NCBI RefSeq assembly: GCF_012933385.1
Contig: NZ_JABBPN010000005.1
Span: forward strand, 1 to 64,000
Origin: Paenibacillus lemnae
GTDB lineage: Bacteria; Bacillota; Bacilli; Paenibacillales; Paenibacillaceae
Direction of reading: 5' to 3'
DNA length: 64,000 nt
Part shown: positions 1-7,537 of the stretch, one piece after another
How positions within the stretch are numbered: the first letter of the stretch is position 1
How the letters are laid out: each line of letters opens with the position of its first letter
The notes under the pieces: model-generated
Database searches by the model: none
What the model was told of the DNA's origin: nothing
What the model saw: only the letters and a program-made list of their open reading frames with translations
Position numbers and translations under genes: made by a program

Positions 1-86
1 TACCCATCCCGAACACGACCGTTAAGCCTTCCAGCGCCGATGGTACTTGGACCGAAGGGTCCCGGGAGAGTAGGACGCCGCCAAGC
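1..86 (+). rRNA. rrf: 5S rRNA, 3' part
   Basis: The window opens inside a 5S rRNA gene. The conserved stretch with cccgaacacgac and the closing agtaggacgccgccaagc match Firmicute 5S rRNA, whose usual length is about 117 nt, so roughly 30 nt lie upstream of the window. The tRNA cluster follows within 40 bp, so this is the end of an rrn operon with a trailing tRNA array. Confidence 0.93.
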
Positions 87-122
87 GATATACATAAGTT
101 TTGGACATTGTTTCTTTCATTC

Positions 123-197
123 GGCCCGTTGGTCAAGGGGTTAAGACACCTCCCTTTCACGGAGGTAACAGGGGTTCGAATCCCCTACGGGTCACCA
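123..197 (+). tRNA. tRNA-Glu (TTC)
   Basis: Complete cloverleaf with a 7-bp acceptor stem (ggcccgt/acgggtc), anticodon TTC in a stem closed by cctcc/ggagg, a standard T-arm and an encoded CCA at 195-197. It is the first tRNA after 5S. Its 3' end (from 180) is repeated 113 bp downstream. Confidence 0.97.
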
Positions 198-350
198 CTT
201 TTAACACTCGCTTCAGGGGATGAGAACCCCAATGGTTCGTCGGAGCAATGACATCGATAGGAATACTTCGCAGTCTCGAACGAAGTGAGAGTATCCCCTA
301 CGGGTCACCACTTTTAACACTCGCTTCAGGGGATGAGAACCCCAATGGTT
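180..350 (+). repeat. 58-bp direct repeat copying the tRNA-Glu tail
   Basis: Positions 180-237 and 293-350 are identical over 58 bp, offset by 113 bp. The unit begins in the T-arm of tRNA-Glu, takes in its CCA, and continues through the first about 40 bp of spacer. The second copy has only the 3' end of the tRNA and cannot fold as one. The 55 bp between copies contain a short acttcg/cgaagt hairpin. This looks like an incomplete or partly decayed tandem duplication within the rrn-tRNA spacer. Confidence 0.9.
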
Positions 351-374
351 ATATTGTAGTAAGATTAATATTGA

Positions 375-453
<79 letters not shown>

Positions 454-455
454 GT

Positions 456-532
456 GGAACTGTGGTGTAGAGGCCTAACATGCCTGCCTGTCACGCAGGA
501 GATCGCGGGTTCGAATCCCGTCAGTTCCGCCA
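456..532 (+). tRNA. tRNA-Asp (GTC)
   Basis: Acceptor stem ggaactg/cagttcc, anticodon GTC and encoded CCA. It lies 4 bp after the fMet gene in the same array. Confidence 0.97.
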
Positions 533-556
533 TTTTCATAACCGAAAGAGCTTTTT

Positions 557-632
<76 letters not shown>

Positions 633-652
633 TTTTTTGAATAACTGTATAC

Positions 653-728
<76 letters not shown>

Positions 729-731
729 TTT

Positions 732-817
732 GGAGGATTAGCGAAGTGGCCAAACGCAGCAGACTGTAAATCTGTTCTCGTACGAGTTCGGTGGTTCGAA
801 TCCATCATCCTCCACCA
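732..817 (+). tRNA. tRNA-Tyr (GTA)
   Basis: Type II tRNA with a long variable arm, acceptor stem ggaggat/atcctcc, anticodon GTA, encoded CCA. It starts 3 bp after tRNA-Thr. Confidence 0.97.
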
Positions 818-824
818 GTTTTAT

Positions 825-898
825 AGGGGCATAGTTTAAAGGTAGAACAGCGGTCTCCAAAACCGTTAGTGTGGGTTCAATTCCTGCTGCCCCTGCCA
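825..898 (+). tRNA. tRNA-Trp (CCA)
   Basis: Acceptor stem aggggca/tgcccct, anticodon CCA and an encoded 3' CCA. Confidence 0.96.
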
Positions 899-912
899 AT
901 TGAAAATATTGT

Positions 913-989
913 GGCGGTCGTGGCGAAGGGGTTAACGCACCGGTCTGTGGCTCCGGCATTCGTGGGTTCAAGTCCCATCGATCGCCCCA
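913..989 (+). tRNA. tRNA-His (GTG)
   Basis: Anticodon GTG. The extra G-1 (g913) can pair with C73 (c986), the identity element of tRNA-His; the acceptor stem proper is gcggtcg/cgatcgc. CCA is encoded at 987-989. Confidence 0.96.
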
Positions 990-1012
990 TATTTTTTTCA
1001 ATAATATCATAT

Positions 1013-1087
1013 TGGGGATTAGCCAAGCGGTAAGGCAACGGACTTTGACTCCGTCATGCATAGGTTCGAATCCTATATCCCCAGCCA
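1013..1087 (+). tRNA. tRNA-Gln (TTG)
   Basis: Acceptor stem tggggat/atcccca, anticodon TTG, encoded CCA. Confidence 0.96.
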
Positions 1088-1094
1088 TCGTATT

Positions 1095-1169
1095 GCGGAC
1101 GTGGCTCAGCGGTAGAGCATCGCCTTGCCAAGGCGAGGGTCGCGGGTTCGATTCCCGTCGTCCGCTCCA
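1095..1169 (+). tRNA. tRNA-Gly (GCC)
   Basis: Acceptor stem gcggacg/cgtccgc, anticodon GCC in a cgcct/aggcg stem, encoded CCA. Confidence 0.97.
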
Positions 1170-1180
1170 TTTTTGTTTTT

Positions 1181-1254
1181 GGCGCCATAGCCAAGTGGTA
1201 AGGCACAGCTCTGCAAAAGCTTTATCCCCAGTTCGAATCTGGGTGGCGCCTCCA
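1181..1254 (+). tRNA. tRNA-Cys (GCA)
   Basis: Acceptor stem ggcgcca/tggcgcc, anticodon GCA, encoded CCA. Confidence 0.97.
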
Positions 1255-1263
1255 TTGTATTTT

Positions 1264-1340
1264 GTGCCCTTAGCTCAGCTGGATAGAGCGTTTGACTACG
1301 AATCAAAAGGCCAGGAGTTCGAATCTCTTAGGGCACGCCA
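1264..1340 (+). tRNA. tRNA-Arg (ACG)
   Basis: Acceptor stem gtgccct/agggcac, anticodon ACG (expected to be edited to ICG), encoded CCA. Confidence 0.97.
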
Positions 1341-1348
1341 TTTAGCAA

Positions 1349-1428
1349 GCCGGTGTGGCGGAATTGGCAGACGCGCGCGACTCAAAATCGTGAGGGAAAC
1401 CGTGGGGGTTCGAGTCCCTTCACCGGCA
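1349..1428 (+). tRNA. tRNA-Leu (CAA)
   Basis: Type II tRNA with a long variable arm, acceptor stem gccggtg/caccggc, and loop ctCAAaa giving anticodon CAA for UUG. Unlike the other 12 tRNAs in the array it has no encoded CCA (att follows the discriminator A), so CCA would have to be added after transcription. It is the last gene of the array. Confidence 0.95.
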
Positions 1429-1437
1429 TTACAAAAA

Positions 1438-1470
1438 GGAACATGGGAAACCATGTTCCTTTTTCTTTTA
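1438..1470 (+). terminator. Terminator of the rrn-tRNA array
   Basis: A perfect 9-bp stem (ggaacatgg/ccatgttcc) with a gaaa tetraloop is followed by a T-rich run from 1460. It sits 9 bp after tRNA-Leu. A second, weaker inverted repeat (arms 1484-1496 and 1510-1522) follows. Confidence 0.92.
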
Positions 1471-1558
1471 ACCAAGCAAATATACAAACAAGTGGACGAG
1501 TGAGACTCCTCCGCTTGTTTGTGTTTTGTAATGAATTGACAAAGGTCTGTGAATAGCC

Positions 1559-1625
1559 CCGACTAAAGTCGAGGTCGAAAAACCGCCTGTGGTCCGTTTT
1601 AGAACATATGAAATTTCCCTAAAAT
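1559..1625 (+). promoter_or_regulatory. Candidate promoter and LiaR-type operator of the lia cluster
   Basis: A palindrome gactaaagtc (1561-1570), followed by gaggtcg, resembles the ACT-N-AGT sites bound by VraR/LiaR regulators. A TAAAAT -10-like hexamer lies at 1620-1625 with only a poor -35 (around 1597), as expected for an activator-dependent promoter. Auto-activation by the LiaR homologue encoded at 5821 is an inference. Confidence 0.4.
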
Positions 1626-1706
1626 AGAGTCATAAGGTTGATTTCCCCTAAACATGAGAAAAAAGAAAACTAAAGAATGATTTTAAAAAAGAGAGGCGGT
1701 GTTACA

Positions 1707-2009
1707 TTGAGAAGCTCGAAAACAAATGGAATGAGTATTTTATTGATTGGATTAGGTGCTTTAATTCTGTTGGGTGTGTTCGGTCCATTGTTAGGCTGGT
1801 TGTTCAGCTTGTTGATTCCTATTCTGATGATTGGGTTGGGATATTACGGGATCAAGCAGGGAAACACACTGATTGGTTGGATCGTGCTCGCCATCGGGAT
1901 TATGTCCCTGATTGGGAAGCTGTCCTGGTTAATCGGTCCGCTCTTGGGTATTGCCTTGATCGTGTTCGGCATTTCCCGATTAAAAAGAAATCGGCACCGG
2001 TATTATTAA
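1707..2009 (+). CDS. LiaI-like small membrane protein
   Basis: About 100 residues, almost entirely hydrophobic, with roughly four membrane segments between residues 9 and 92 and a short basic tail (KRNRHRYY). It resembles the LiaI/LiaF-type transmembrane region found at the head of lia operons, where LiaI recruits the PspA homologue LiaH to the membrane. I chose the TTG start at 1707 because gaggcggtg lies about 7 bp upstream; an in-frame ATG at 1677 has no such site. It is the first gene of the envelope-stress cluster, 44 bp before the PspA gene. The family assignment rests on topology and context. Confidence 0.65.
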   Translation: MRSSKTNGMSILLIGLGALILLGVFGPLLGWLFSLLIPILMIGLGYYGIKQGNTLIGWIVLAIGIMSLIGKLSWLIGPLLGIALIVFGISRLKRNRHRYY

Positions 2010-2053
2010 TCTAGACACAGACACGATTTGATTGAAAAGGAGGATTACCCATA

Positions 2054-2728
2054 ATGAGTGTGTTTCGTCGTATCCGAGACATTACAATGGCAACTTTAAA
2101 TGAAAAACTGGAGCAAAGTCAGGATCCGGTCAAATTGATTGATCAGTTTCTGCATTCGACCCGACAGGACATCCTGGAGGCAGAGAAACTTCAGCAGCAA
2201 TGTGAATCCCACACCCGTCATTTGAAGCAGCAGGTGGATCAAGCGGATTCTATGAAAAACAAACGCGAGGAACAGGCTCTTCTGGCTTTAAAGGCTGGAG
2301 AAGATCATTTGGCTAAATTAGCTCTTCAGGAAAAGCTGTTATATGAAGAAAAAATAGAACAGTATCAAGGCTTGCTGAGTACGAGCCGTGAAGCTTTAAG
2401 GGAAGTAGAAGAGCAGCTTGGCGTGCTTCGCATGGAGTATCAGAGCGCCTACAGCAAGCGTCAGTACTACGCAGCACGCATGGAGACACTAAGACTCCAG
2501 CAGCGCATGAACGGCCGTACAGGAGCTCACAATGGCCAGGATGTACCGAAGATGTTTAACCGCTTGGAAGATCGCATCAGCGACTGGGAACTGGAAGCCC
2601 AGAGTTTACGGGATCTTCGTAAAATGGATAACCAGTATTCCGGCCAGTCAAGTGAAGGTGTCTCTGGTATTCTCGACCGGGAGCTGGCACGTCTGAAGCA
2701 AAAGCTGAACAACAGCGGAAAGGAGTAA
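2054..2728 (+). CDS. PspA/IM30 family protein (LiaH-like)
   Basis: A 224-residue protein of the PspA/IM30 (ESCRT-III-related) family. It begins MSVFRRIRDI, matching the amphipathic N-terminal helix of the family, followed by long charged coiled-coil helices to about residue 150 and a less regular C-terminus. Such proteins coat and stabilise stressed membranes; LiaH in Bacillus responds to lipid II-targeting antibiotics. The start has a good ggagg about 10 bp upstream. It is followed after 2 bp by the PspC gene, so translation is probably coupled. A second PspA gene lies at 3215. Confidence 0.88.
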   Translation: MSVFRRIRDITMATLNEKLEQSQDPVKLIDQFLHSTRQDILEAEKLQQQCESHTRHLKQQVDQADSMKNKREEQALLALKAGEDHLAKLALQEKLLYEEKIEQYQGLLSTSREALREVEEQLGVLRMEYQSAYSKRQYYAARMETLRLQQRMNGRTGAHNGQDVPKMFNRLEDRISDWELEAQSLRDLRKMDNQYSGQSSEGVSGILDRELARLKQKLNNSGKE

Positions 2729-2730
2729 TC

Positions 2731-3213
2731 ATGACGAAATTGTTCCGTTCTACCCGAGACAAGGCGTTTACCGGGTTGATCGGCGGACTGTCGGACACGC
2801 TGGGCGTCGATTCAACCCTGATCCGTATCATTTTCGTAGTCAGTATATTCTTTACGGGCGGCGCGACACTGTTGATCTATTTAATCGCCGCACTGGTCGT
2901 ACCCAAAGAGCCCAATTATCGGGATCCATATCGACGCGGGGGACGCCGGCCAGAGGATTATCGTTATGATTATGATCCCCGCGGCCCGCATCAGGGTTAT
3001 CCGGAAGGCCGCAGAGATTTTCAAGGAGAATATGACGGCTATGATCGTTCTTACCGGGCTCCAGGGTTTGATGAAAGAGGTCCTTCTCCGAGACAAAGTG
3101 CGCCTGAGGCTGATCTGGATGCCATGATGAAGGACATCGAGAAGAAGGCTTTGAAGAAAGAAATTGATGAACTCAAACAAAAATTATCCAAGTACGAGAA
3201 GGGAGATTTATAA
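2731..3213 (+). CDS. PspC domain protein
   Basis: The first about 60 residues form a PspC domain: a basic start, a [13 protein letters not shown] motif, then a membrane helix with [19 protein letters not shown]. The middle is an Arg/Tyr/Pro/Gly-rich linker (about 65-125), and the end is a lysine-rich coiled coil (about 130-160). PspC proteins work with PspA in sensing membrane stress. The start codon follows the PspA stop by 2 bp, and its Shine-Dalgarno sequence lies in the PspA coding end. The stop is 1 bp before the next PspA gene. Confidence 0.85.
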   Translation: MTKLFRSTRDKAFTGLIGGLSDTLGVDSTLIRIIFVVSIFFTGGATLLIYLIAALVVPKEPNYRDPYRRGGRRPEDYRYDYDPRGPHQGYPEGRRDFQGEYDGYDRSYRAPGFDERGPSPRQSAPEADLDAMMKDIEKKALKKEIDELKQKLSKYEKGDL

Positions 3214-3214
3214 T

Positions 3215-3898
3215 ATGGGAGTATTTAAAAGAATTAAGGATATGACAAAAGCATCGGTGAATGAGCTGCTCGACAAGGTGGAAGATCCAATTGTAATGCT
3301 GAATCAATATTTGCGTGATATGGAAGCTGAAATTCATGAGGCTGAGGTAACGGTTGCCAAGCAGATGGCCAATGAACGCCGGATGAAGCAGCGTGTAGAG
3401 GAAGCTGTAAAAATGGCAGCACAGCGTGAATCTCAAGCAGAGCTCGCTCTGAAGAACGGTCAGGAAGAAGTTGCACGTAAACTGCTGGAAGAAAAGATTT
3501 ACTTTGATCAAAAGCAGACAGAATACCAGGATCTTCATGATCAGTCCGAAGCTCAAGCGAAAGAGCTTGTTGCTCAGCTTCATGAAATGAAGGATGAGTT
3601 TTACAAAATGCGCAATAAGCGCAATGAGCTGGTAGCTCGCGCACAAATGGCGAAAGCGAAAAAGCAAATGTCCCAGGTCAGCAGCCTGCATTCGATCGAG
3701 AGCGGAAGTGCGTCCATGGGCTTCCACCGTATGGAAGAGAAAATCATGCAGCTGGAAGCAGAAGCTGATGTGATGCGCGCTCCTTACCGTTCCAACCAGG
3801 CCTACACTAGCCCGGTAGATGCTGAAAAGCAGCTGAAAGTGGAAGAACAGCTGAATGCGCTGAAGAATAAGATGAGCGGTGACTCGAAGGCTGAGTAA
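3215..3898 (+). CDS. Second PspA/IM30 family protein
   Basis: A 227-residue paralogue of the protein at 2054. It starts [20 protein letters not shown] and has the canonical PspA layout of amphipathic helix, long coiled coil and conserved EDP...LNQYLRDM segment (about residues 23-38). The ATG at 3215 has gggag 9 bp upstream; an in-frame ATG at 3164 lies inside PspC and lacks a binding site. It looks closer to ordinary PspA (YdjF/YjfJ-like) than to the more divergent first copy. Having two PspA proteins around one PspC suggests division of labour within the same stress response. Confidence 0.88.
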   Translation: MGVFKRIKDMTKASVNELLDKVEDPIVMLNQYLRDMEAEIHEAEVTVAKQMANERRMKQRVEEAVKMAAQRESQAELALKNGQEEVARKLLEEKIYFDQKQTEYQDLHDQSEAQAKELVAQLHEMKDEFYKMRNKRNELVARAQMAKAKKQMSQVSSLHSIESGSASMGFHRMEEKIMQLEAEADVMRAPYRSNQAYTSPVDAEKQLKVEEQLNALKNKMSGDSKAE

Positions 3899-3985
3899 TT
3901 CGTGAATGATTGATAGTAAATGTGATATGCTACTGGAGTGCAGTACATCCGGCCGCCGATCACCATAGAATCAGAAAGCCTTACG

Positions 3986-4016
3986 GTGCGGATCTTCCGC
4001 ACTGTTTTGGCATTTT
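3986..4016 (+). terminator. Weak hairpin between pspA and liaF
   Basis: A 7-bp stem (gtgcgga/tccgcac, loop tct) followed by a broken T-run (tgttttggcattttt). It could partly terminate the psp half of the cluster and lower expression of liaFSR. Confidence 0.4.
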
Positions 4017-4062
4017 TAGAGAGCTTACTTATATATAAAGTCATGAACAAGGGAGGTGCGTT

Positions 4063-4707
4063 ATGGAGAGGAATGCCTGGATTGCATTTGTGTTGATTGG
4101 AGCAGGCGTCTTTATGCTGTTTGGCAGATGGTTCGGATTCTTCACCATAATCGCCCTTTTGCTGATGGCTGCAGGAGTTCAACAGATCCGGTTCGGCTGG
4201 GCGAGAAGAGGCTATATTCTTCTTGGGATCGGTGCTGTTCTGCTATTGCTGGATCAGATGATGCTTGTGATTGGGATCGGTTTGATCTCGCTTGGATTTT
4301 TTTATCATAAGGCACGCAGAGCACATAAGAACGATTCATTTATTCAGCAGCAGAATTTCATGTCCAATTTTGATTGGAACCGTGCCCCATGGGTGATGCG
4401 AAGCCTGAGTGTCTGGCATGTGCTGGGTGAGGCTGATTTAGATTTATCCCTGGCGATGCCGGAGGAAAAAGAGACCGTGCTGATGTTTCATGGTCTGCTC
4501 GGCGATATGGATATTGCGATTCCGGAATATTACGGGGTAAAGATCGAAGCTTTTGTGCTGTTTGGCTCGATTGACACAGGACGCCAGCGGGAAACGGGAG
4601 TCATGAATCGTTTGAATTGGAGATCGCCCAATTATGAAACTTGCGACTATAAGGTGAAATGTATCGTATTTTATCTGGGCGGGGACTTGAGCATACGTCT
4701 GGTATGA
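4063..4707 (+). CDS. liaF: LiaF-like membrane protein
   Basis: 214 residues. Residues about 5-90 hold three or four membrane segments; the rest is a cytoplasmic domain ending in a beta-rich region (GLLGDMDIAIPEYYGV, FGSIDTG) typical of the LiaF C-terminal domain. LiaF-type proteins hold the LiaS kinase inactive until the envelope is damaged. The gggagg 7 bp before the ATG supports the start. It lies directly upstream of the kinase gene, the usual liaF-liaS-liaR order. Confidence 0.82.
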   Translation: MERNAWIAFVLIGAGVFMLFGRWFGFFTIIALLLMAAGVQQIRFGWARRGYILLGIGAVLLLLDQMMLVIGIGLISLGFFYHKARRAHKNDSFIQQQNFMSNFDWNRAPWVMRSLSVWHVLGEADLDLSLAMPEEKETVLMFHGLLGDMDIAIPEYYGVKIEAFVLFGSIDTGRQRETGVMNRLNWRSPNYETCDYKVKCIVFYLGGDLSIRLV

Positions 4708-4754
4708 TTTAATCATTACGTTAAGGCACGTTATTGCACAGGAGGGAAGGCTCG

Positions 4755-5879
4755 ATGGATTCGGATAAAAAGTCAAACATGATCACCCGGAGCATGCGCG
4801 AGGGCACCCTCCTGGGCTTTGCGGTGATGCTGATTGTGCTGTATGTTTTGTATACATATGATTATCTGCAGCTTATGGACGATTGGGGAGATGCCATTCA
4901 AGCGGGGATTACGATCACGCTGATGCCCATCACGCTGGGGGCCGTGTATGGATTTTTTCAGGGCTACCGAACGAAACGGAAGCTGGACCGGGTGAGAGAA
5001 ACATTAACAGAATGGGAAAAGAGCGGGATTCATCCTGGCTCGATGCCGGATGTTGGCGACGACGAGGTCGGCAGACTCGGTGATCAGCTGGATCGGATCA
5101 GCAAGCGCTGGGAAGAACAAGTGACCACACTGCAGCGGCTGTCCACCAATAATGCACAGCTTGCGGAACAGGCCCGGGTCTCTGCAATTGTAGAGGAACG
5201 ACAGCGATTAGCGCGAGAGCTTCATGACGCGGTTTCACAGCAGCTGTTTGCGATTTCGATGACGGCAACTGCCGTGCGAAGAACGCTTGAAAAAGATTTT
5301 GGTAAAGCTCAGCGTCAGGTGGAGCTGATTGAGGAAATGGCCTCTGTTGCCCAATCGGAAATGCGCGCACTTCTGCTGCATCTTCGTCCGGTCTATCTGG
5401 AGGGCAAGGCCCTGGAACAGGGGCTGCGTGAGCTGATTCGGGAGCTGCAGATCAAGGTGCCAATGGACATCCATTTGGAGATGGAAGAAGGCATGACCCT
5501 GGTCAAAGGGATCGAGAATCATTTGTTCCGGATCGTACAGGAGGCCATGTCCAATACACTGCGTCATGCCAAAGCCGAGAAGATGGATATCCGTATTCAC
5601 CGGAAGCAGAACACGGTTCGGGTCATGCTTCGGGATGATGGTATCGGTTTTGAGCTGGATGAAAGAAAGCAGGCTTCCTACGGTTTGTCGACGATGGAAG
5701 AACGTGTTACAGAGCTTGGGGGATCGATTCAGATCATTACTGCACCTGGAAAAGGAACGCGTATTGAAATATCCGTTCCATTGATGGACGATGAACGAAA
5801 GAAAAATGAGGGGGATGGAGATGGCAGCCGAAGTGGAATCAGAGATGGAAACATCCATCAAAGTGCTTCTGGTCGATGA
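4755..5879 (+). CDS. liaS: LiaS-like sensor histidine kinase
   Basis: 374 residues. Two membrane helices (about 18-36 and 50-70) flank a very short outside loop, the intramembrane-sensing layout of LiaS/VraS. A linker/coiled region follows, then a HisKA_3 dimerisation helix (RLARELHDAVSQQ, phospho-acceptor H157), and an HATPase domain with NTLRHAKAE and LRDDGIGFE nucleotide-binding boxes. The ATG at 4755 has ggaggg 8 bp upstream; the in-frame ATG at 4734 does not. Its 3' end overlaps the regulator gene by 59 bp, indicating tight coupling. Confidence 0.87.
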   Translation: MDSDKKSNMITRSMREGTLLGFAVMLIVLYVLYTYDYLQLMDDWGDAIQAGITITLMPITLGAVYGFFQGYRTKRKLDRVRETLTEWEKSGIHPGSMPDVGDDEVGRLGDQLDRISKRWEEQVTTLQRLSTNNAQLAEQARVSAIVEERQRLARELHDAVSQQLFAISMTATAVRRTLEKDFGKAQRQVELIEEMASVAQSEMRALLLHLRPVYLEGKALEQGLRELIRELQIKVPMDIHLEMEEGMTLVKGIENHLFRIVQEAMSNTLRHAKAEKMDIRIHRKQNTVRVMLRDDGIGFELDERKQASYGLSTMEERVTELGGSIQIITAPGKGTRIEISVPLMDDERKKNEGDGDGSRSGIRDGNIHQSASGR

Positions 5880-6489
5880 TCATGAGATGGTTCGGATCGG
5901 ATTAGCTGCGGTGTTGGGAACGGAAGATGGAATTGAAGTGGTTGGCGAGGCCGGCAGCGGGGAAGAAGGTATCCGACTGGCGAATGAATATCATCCCGAT
6001 GTGGTGCTCATGGATCTGGTCATGGACGGCATGGACGGGATTGAGACTACACGTCAGCTTATGAAGCTGTTTCCGGACTGCAAGGTCATAGTGCTTACCA
6101 GTTATCTGGACGATGAAAAGATGTATCCTGTCATTGAGGCAGGCGCATTCAGTTATTTGTTAAAAACATCTCGTGCTTCTGAAGTGGCGGATGCCATTCG
6201 GGCTGCTGCAAGAGGACAGTCAGTTCTGGAATCCCAGGTAGCATCCAAGATGATGAACCGGTTCCGGCATCCCCAGGCGGAAGCACCCGCCCATAGTGAA
6301 TTGACGGATCGTGAGATGGAAGTGCTTACGCTGCTCGCCAAGGGTAAATCAAATCAGGATATTGCAGATGACCTGTTTATCGGGATCAAGACTGTAAAAT
6401 TTCATGTTACGAACATCTTGGCCAAGTTGGGCGTGGAAGACCGCACACAGGCGGCTATCTATGCGTATAAGAACGGATTAGCGGAATAG
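5821..6489 (+). CDS. liaR: LiaR-like response regulator
   Basis: A 222-residue NarL/FixJ-type regulator. The receiver domain (about 12-130) has the acidic pair DD (19-20), phospho-acceptor D65 in VVLMDLVMDG, and the conserved K of LLKTS. The LuxR-type helix-turn-helix is at the end (ELTDREMEVLTLLAKGKSN, then IKTVKFHVTNILAKLGV). Several in-frame ATGs exist (5791, 5806, 5815, 5821, 5845); I chose 5821 because gaggggg lies 6 bp upstream. It is probably the activator of the whole cluster and the last gene in it. Confidence 0.87.
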   Translation: MAAEVESEMETSIKVLLVDDHEMVRIGLAAVLGTEDGIEVVGEAGSGEEGIRLANEYHPDVVLMDLVMDGMDGIETTRQLMKLFPDCKVIVLTSYLDDEKMYPVIEAGAFSYLLKTSRASEVADAIRAAARGQSVLESQVASKMMNRFRHPQAEAPAHSELTDREMEVLTLLAKGKSNQDIADDLFIGIKTVKFHVTNILAKLGVEDRTQAAIYAYKNGLAE

Positions 6490-6520
6490 CATTCCCTGTT
6501 GTAAACTTGCAGTATTTTAA

Positions 6521-6553
6521 GGCTCAAGCTATTTATAGCTCAGGGCTTTTTTT
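6521..6553 (+). terminator. Terminator after liaR
   Basis: The inner stem agcta/tagct and the outer ggct/gggc, separated by an internal loop, are followed by seven T. Not a perfect stem, but well placed at the end of the cluster. Confidence 0.55.
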
Positions 6554-6638
6554 GCTAGAATCGGGAATAGAATTTAATCTTTCGGGCATCCTTTTACTAG
6601 GTTGATAGATTCCAATCTGTAATGAGGGGCTGACCGGA

Positions 6639-7400
6639 ATGAAATTTTATAAAGTTCAATGGGTGATGCTGACTGCAATTATAGTAATCCTCGGAGCTGT
6701 CTTTGCTGGTTTTGCAGCTGCAGAGCAAGCAGAGCAGCATACGCCACCATCCGATGAGTTGATGGAATTATATGATCTAACCCGCAAGAACATCGCAGCA
6801 CCTCTATATGCCACGATTAAAGTTCAAGGGGAGCATGAAGCTCTGACGAGCGCACAACTTGAACAAATGGCGGACAACATTGTAAAGCAGCTGGGCTGGT
6901 CCGGTCTTCGTTCAGAAGAAGAAAACGGTCAGAGAACGTACCGGGTTCGGGAACGTATGGGGGATGTCAAAGTTTCTTTTGACGTGGTGCAGAGTGAGAA
7001 TAAAAGCTATTTCAAAATTCAGATAGAGGGTCAGGCTGATGGGACAATCCAGCGATGGCTGGAAGTGCGTGACCGTTCTCTTCGGGTACTTCAGGGACAA
7101 GGGATATCTGCGGAATGGAATGCGGCTTTTCAGGGAAATGTAGGCAGTAGCAAACCGGCAGAGGAGCTTGCAGCTAGGGTAGAGACAGCATATTCTCAGA
7201 TGATGCAGGTTCAGATGCTGGATTCTTATGAAGACAAGAATTCCTCCACGATCAGCCGTTCTTATCAAGTTCCGTCTTTAGCTCGTAAAGTGCTCAGCGG
7301 TGAGGAGGCCATTCATATGCAGATCGCTGTGCATGAAGATTACATGAAGAATAAGAGTACCATTACGATCGGATTTCCCGTCATTACCGTAGAATATTAA
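6639..7400 (+). CDS. YwmB-like secreted protein
   Basis: 253 residues with a signal peptide or N-terminal anchor (hydrophobic about 8-29, ending GFAAAEQAEQ). The body is mixed alpha/beta, with the closing ITIGFPVITVEY resembling the C-terminal signature I associate with the YwmB family (DUF1779, fold like TATA-box-binding proteins). The role of that family is not established to my knowledge. It stands alone, with the lia cluster terminator upstream and zwf downstream on the same strand. Confidence 0.62.
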   Translation: MKFYKVQWVMLTAIIVILGAVFAGFAAAEQAEQHTPPSDELMELYDLTRKNIAAPLYATIKVQGEHEALTSAQLEQMADNIVKQLGWSGLRSEEENGQRTYRVRERMGDVKVSFDVVQSENKSYFKIQIEGQADGTIQRWLEVRDRSLRVLQGQGISAEWNAAFQGNVGSSKPAEELAARVETAYSQMMQVQMLDSYEDKNSSTISRSYQVPSLARKVLSGEEAIHMQIAVHEDYMKNKSTITIGFPVITVEY

Positions 7401-7461
7401 ATCGATTATCTGAATTAAAGATGAAAAAGTATGAAATGAGATAGCATCCTTGACAGGGATA

Positions 7462-7470
7462 TGCTAAAAT
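7462..7470 (+). promoter_or_regulatory. Candidate extended -10 promoter of zwf
   Basis: TGCTAAAAT is an extended -10 element 67 bp before the zwf start. A TTGACA at 7450-7455 is too close (9 bp) to serve as its -35. Confidence 0.35.
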
Positions 7471-7537
7471 GTCATCACATCGTGGTAAGTTTCGATGCAT
7501 AAAAATACACTATATTACATAGAAAGAATGAGGAGCC

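Noticed and set aside
293..310. A second tRNA-Glu at the repeat
   Set aside because: Only the T-arm end, acceptor 3' strand and CCA are present, so no cloverleaf can form.
1484..1522. Second terminator after the tRNA array
   Set aside because: The inverted repeat (13 bp with one mismatch) has a 13-nt loop and is not followed by a proper T-run. It was left out as a separate feature.
3173..3727. Long antisense frames opposite the second pspA gene
   Set aside because: They mirror the codon pattern of pspA, have no ribosome site or promoter, and show biased, unlikely protein composition.
7450..7455. TTGACA as a -35 for zwf
   Set aside because: It is only 9 bp from the extended -10 and there is no other -10 at 16-18 bp.
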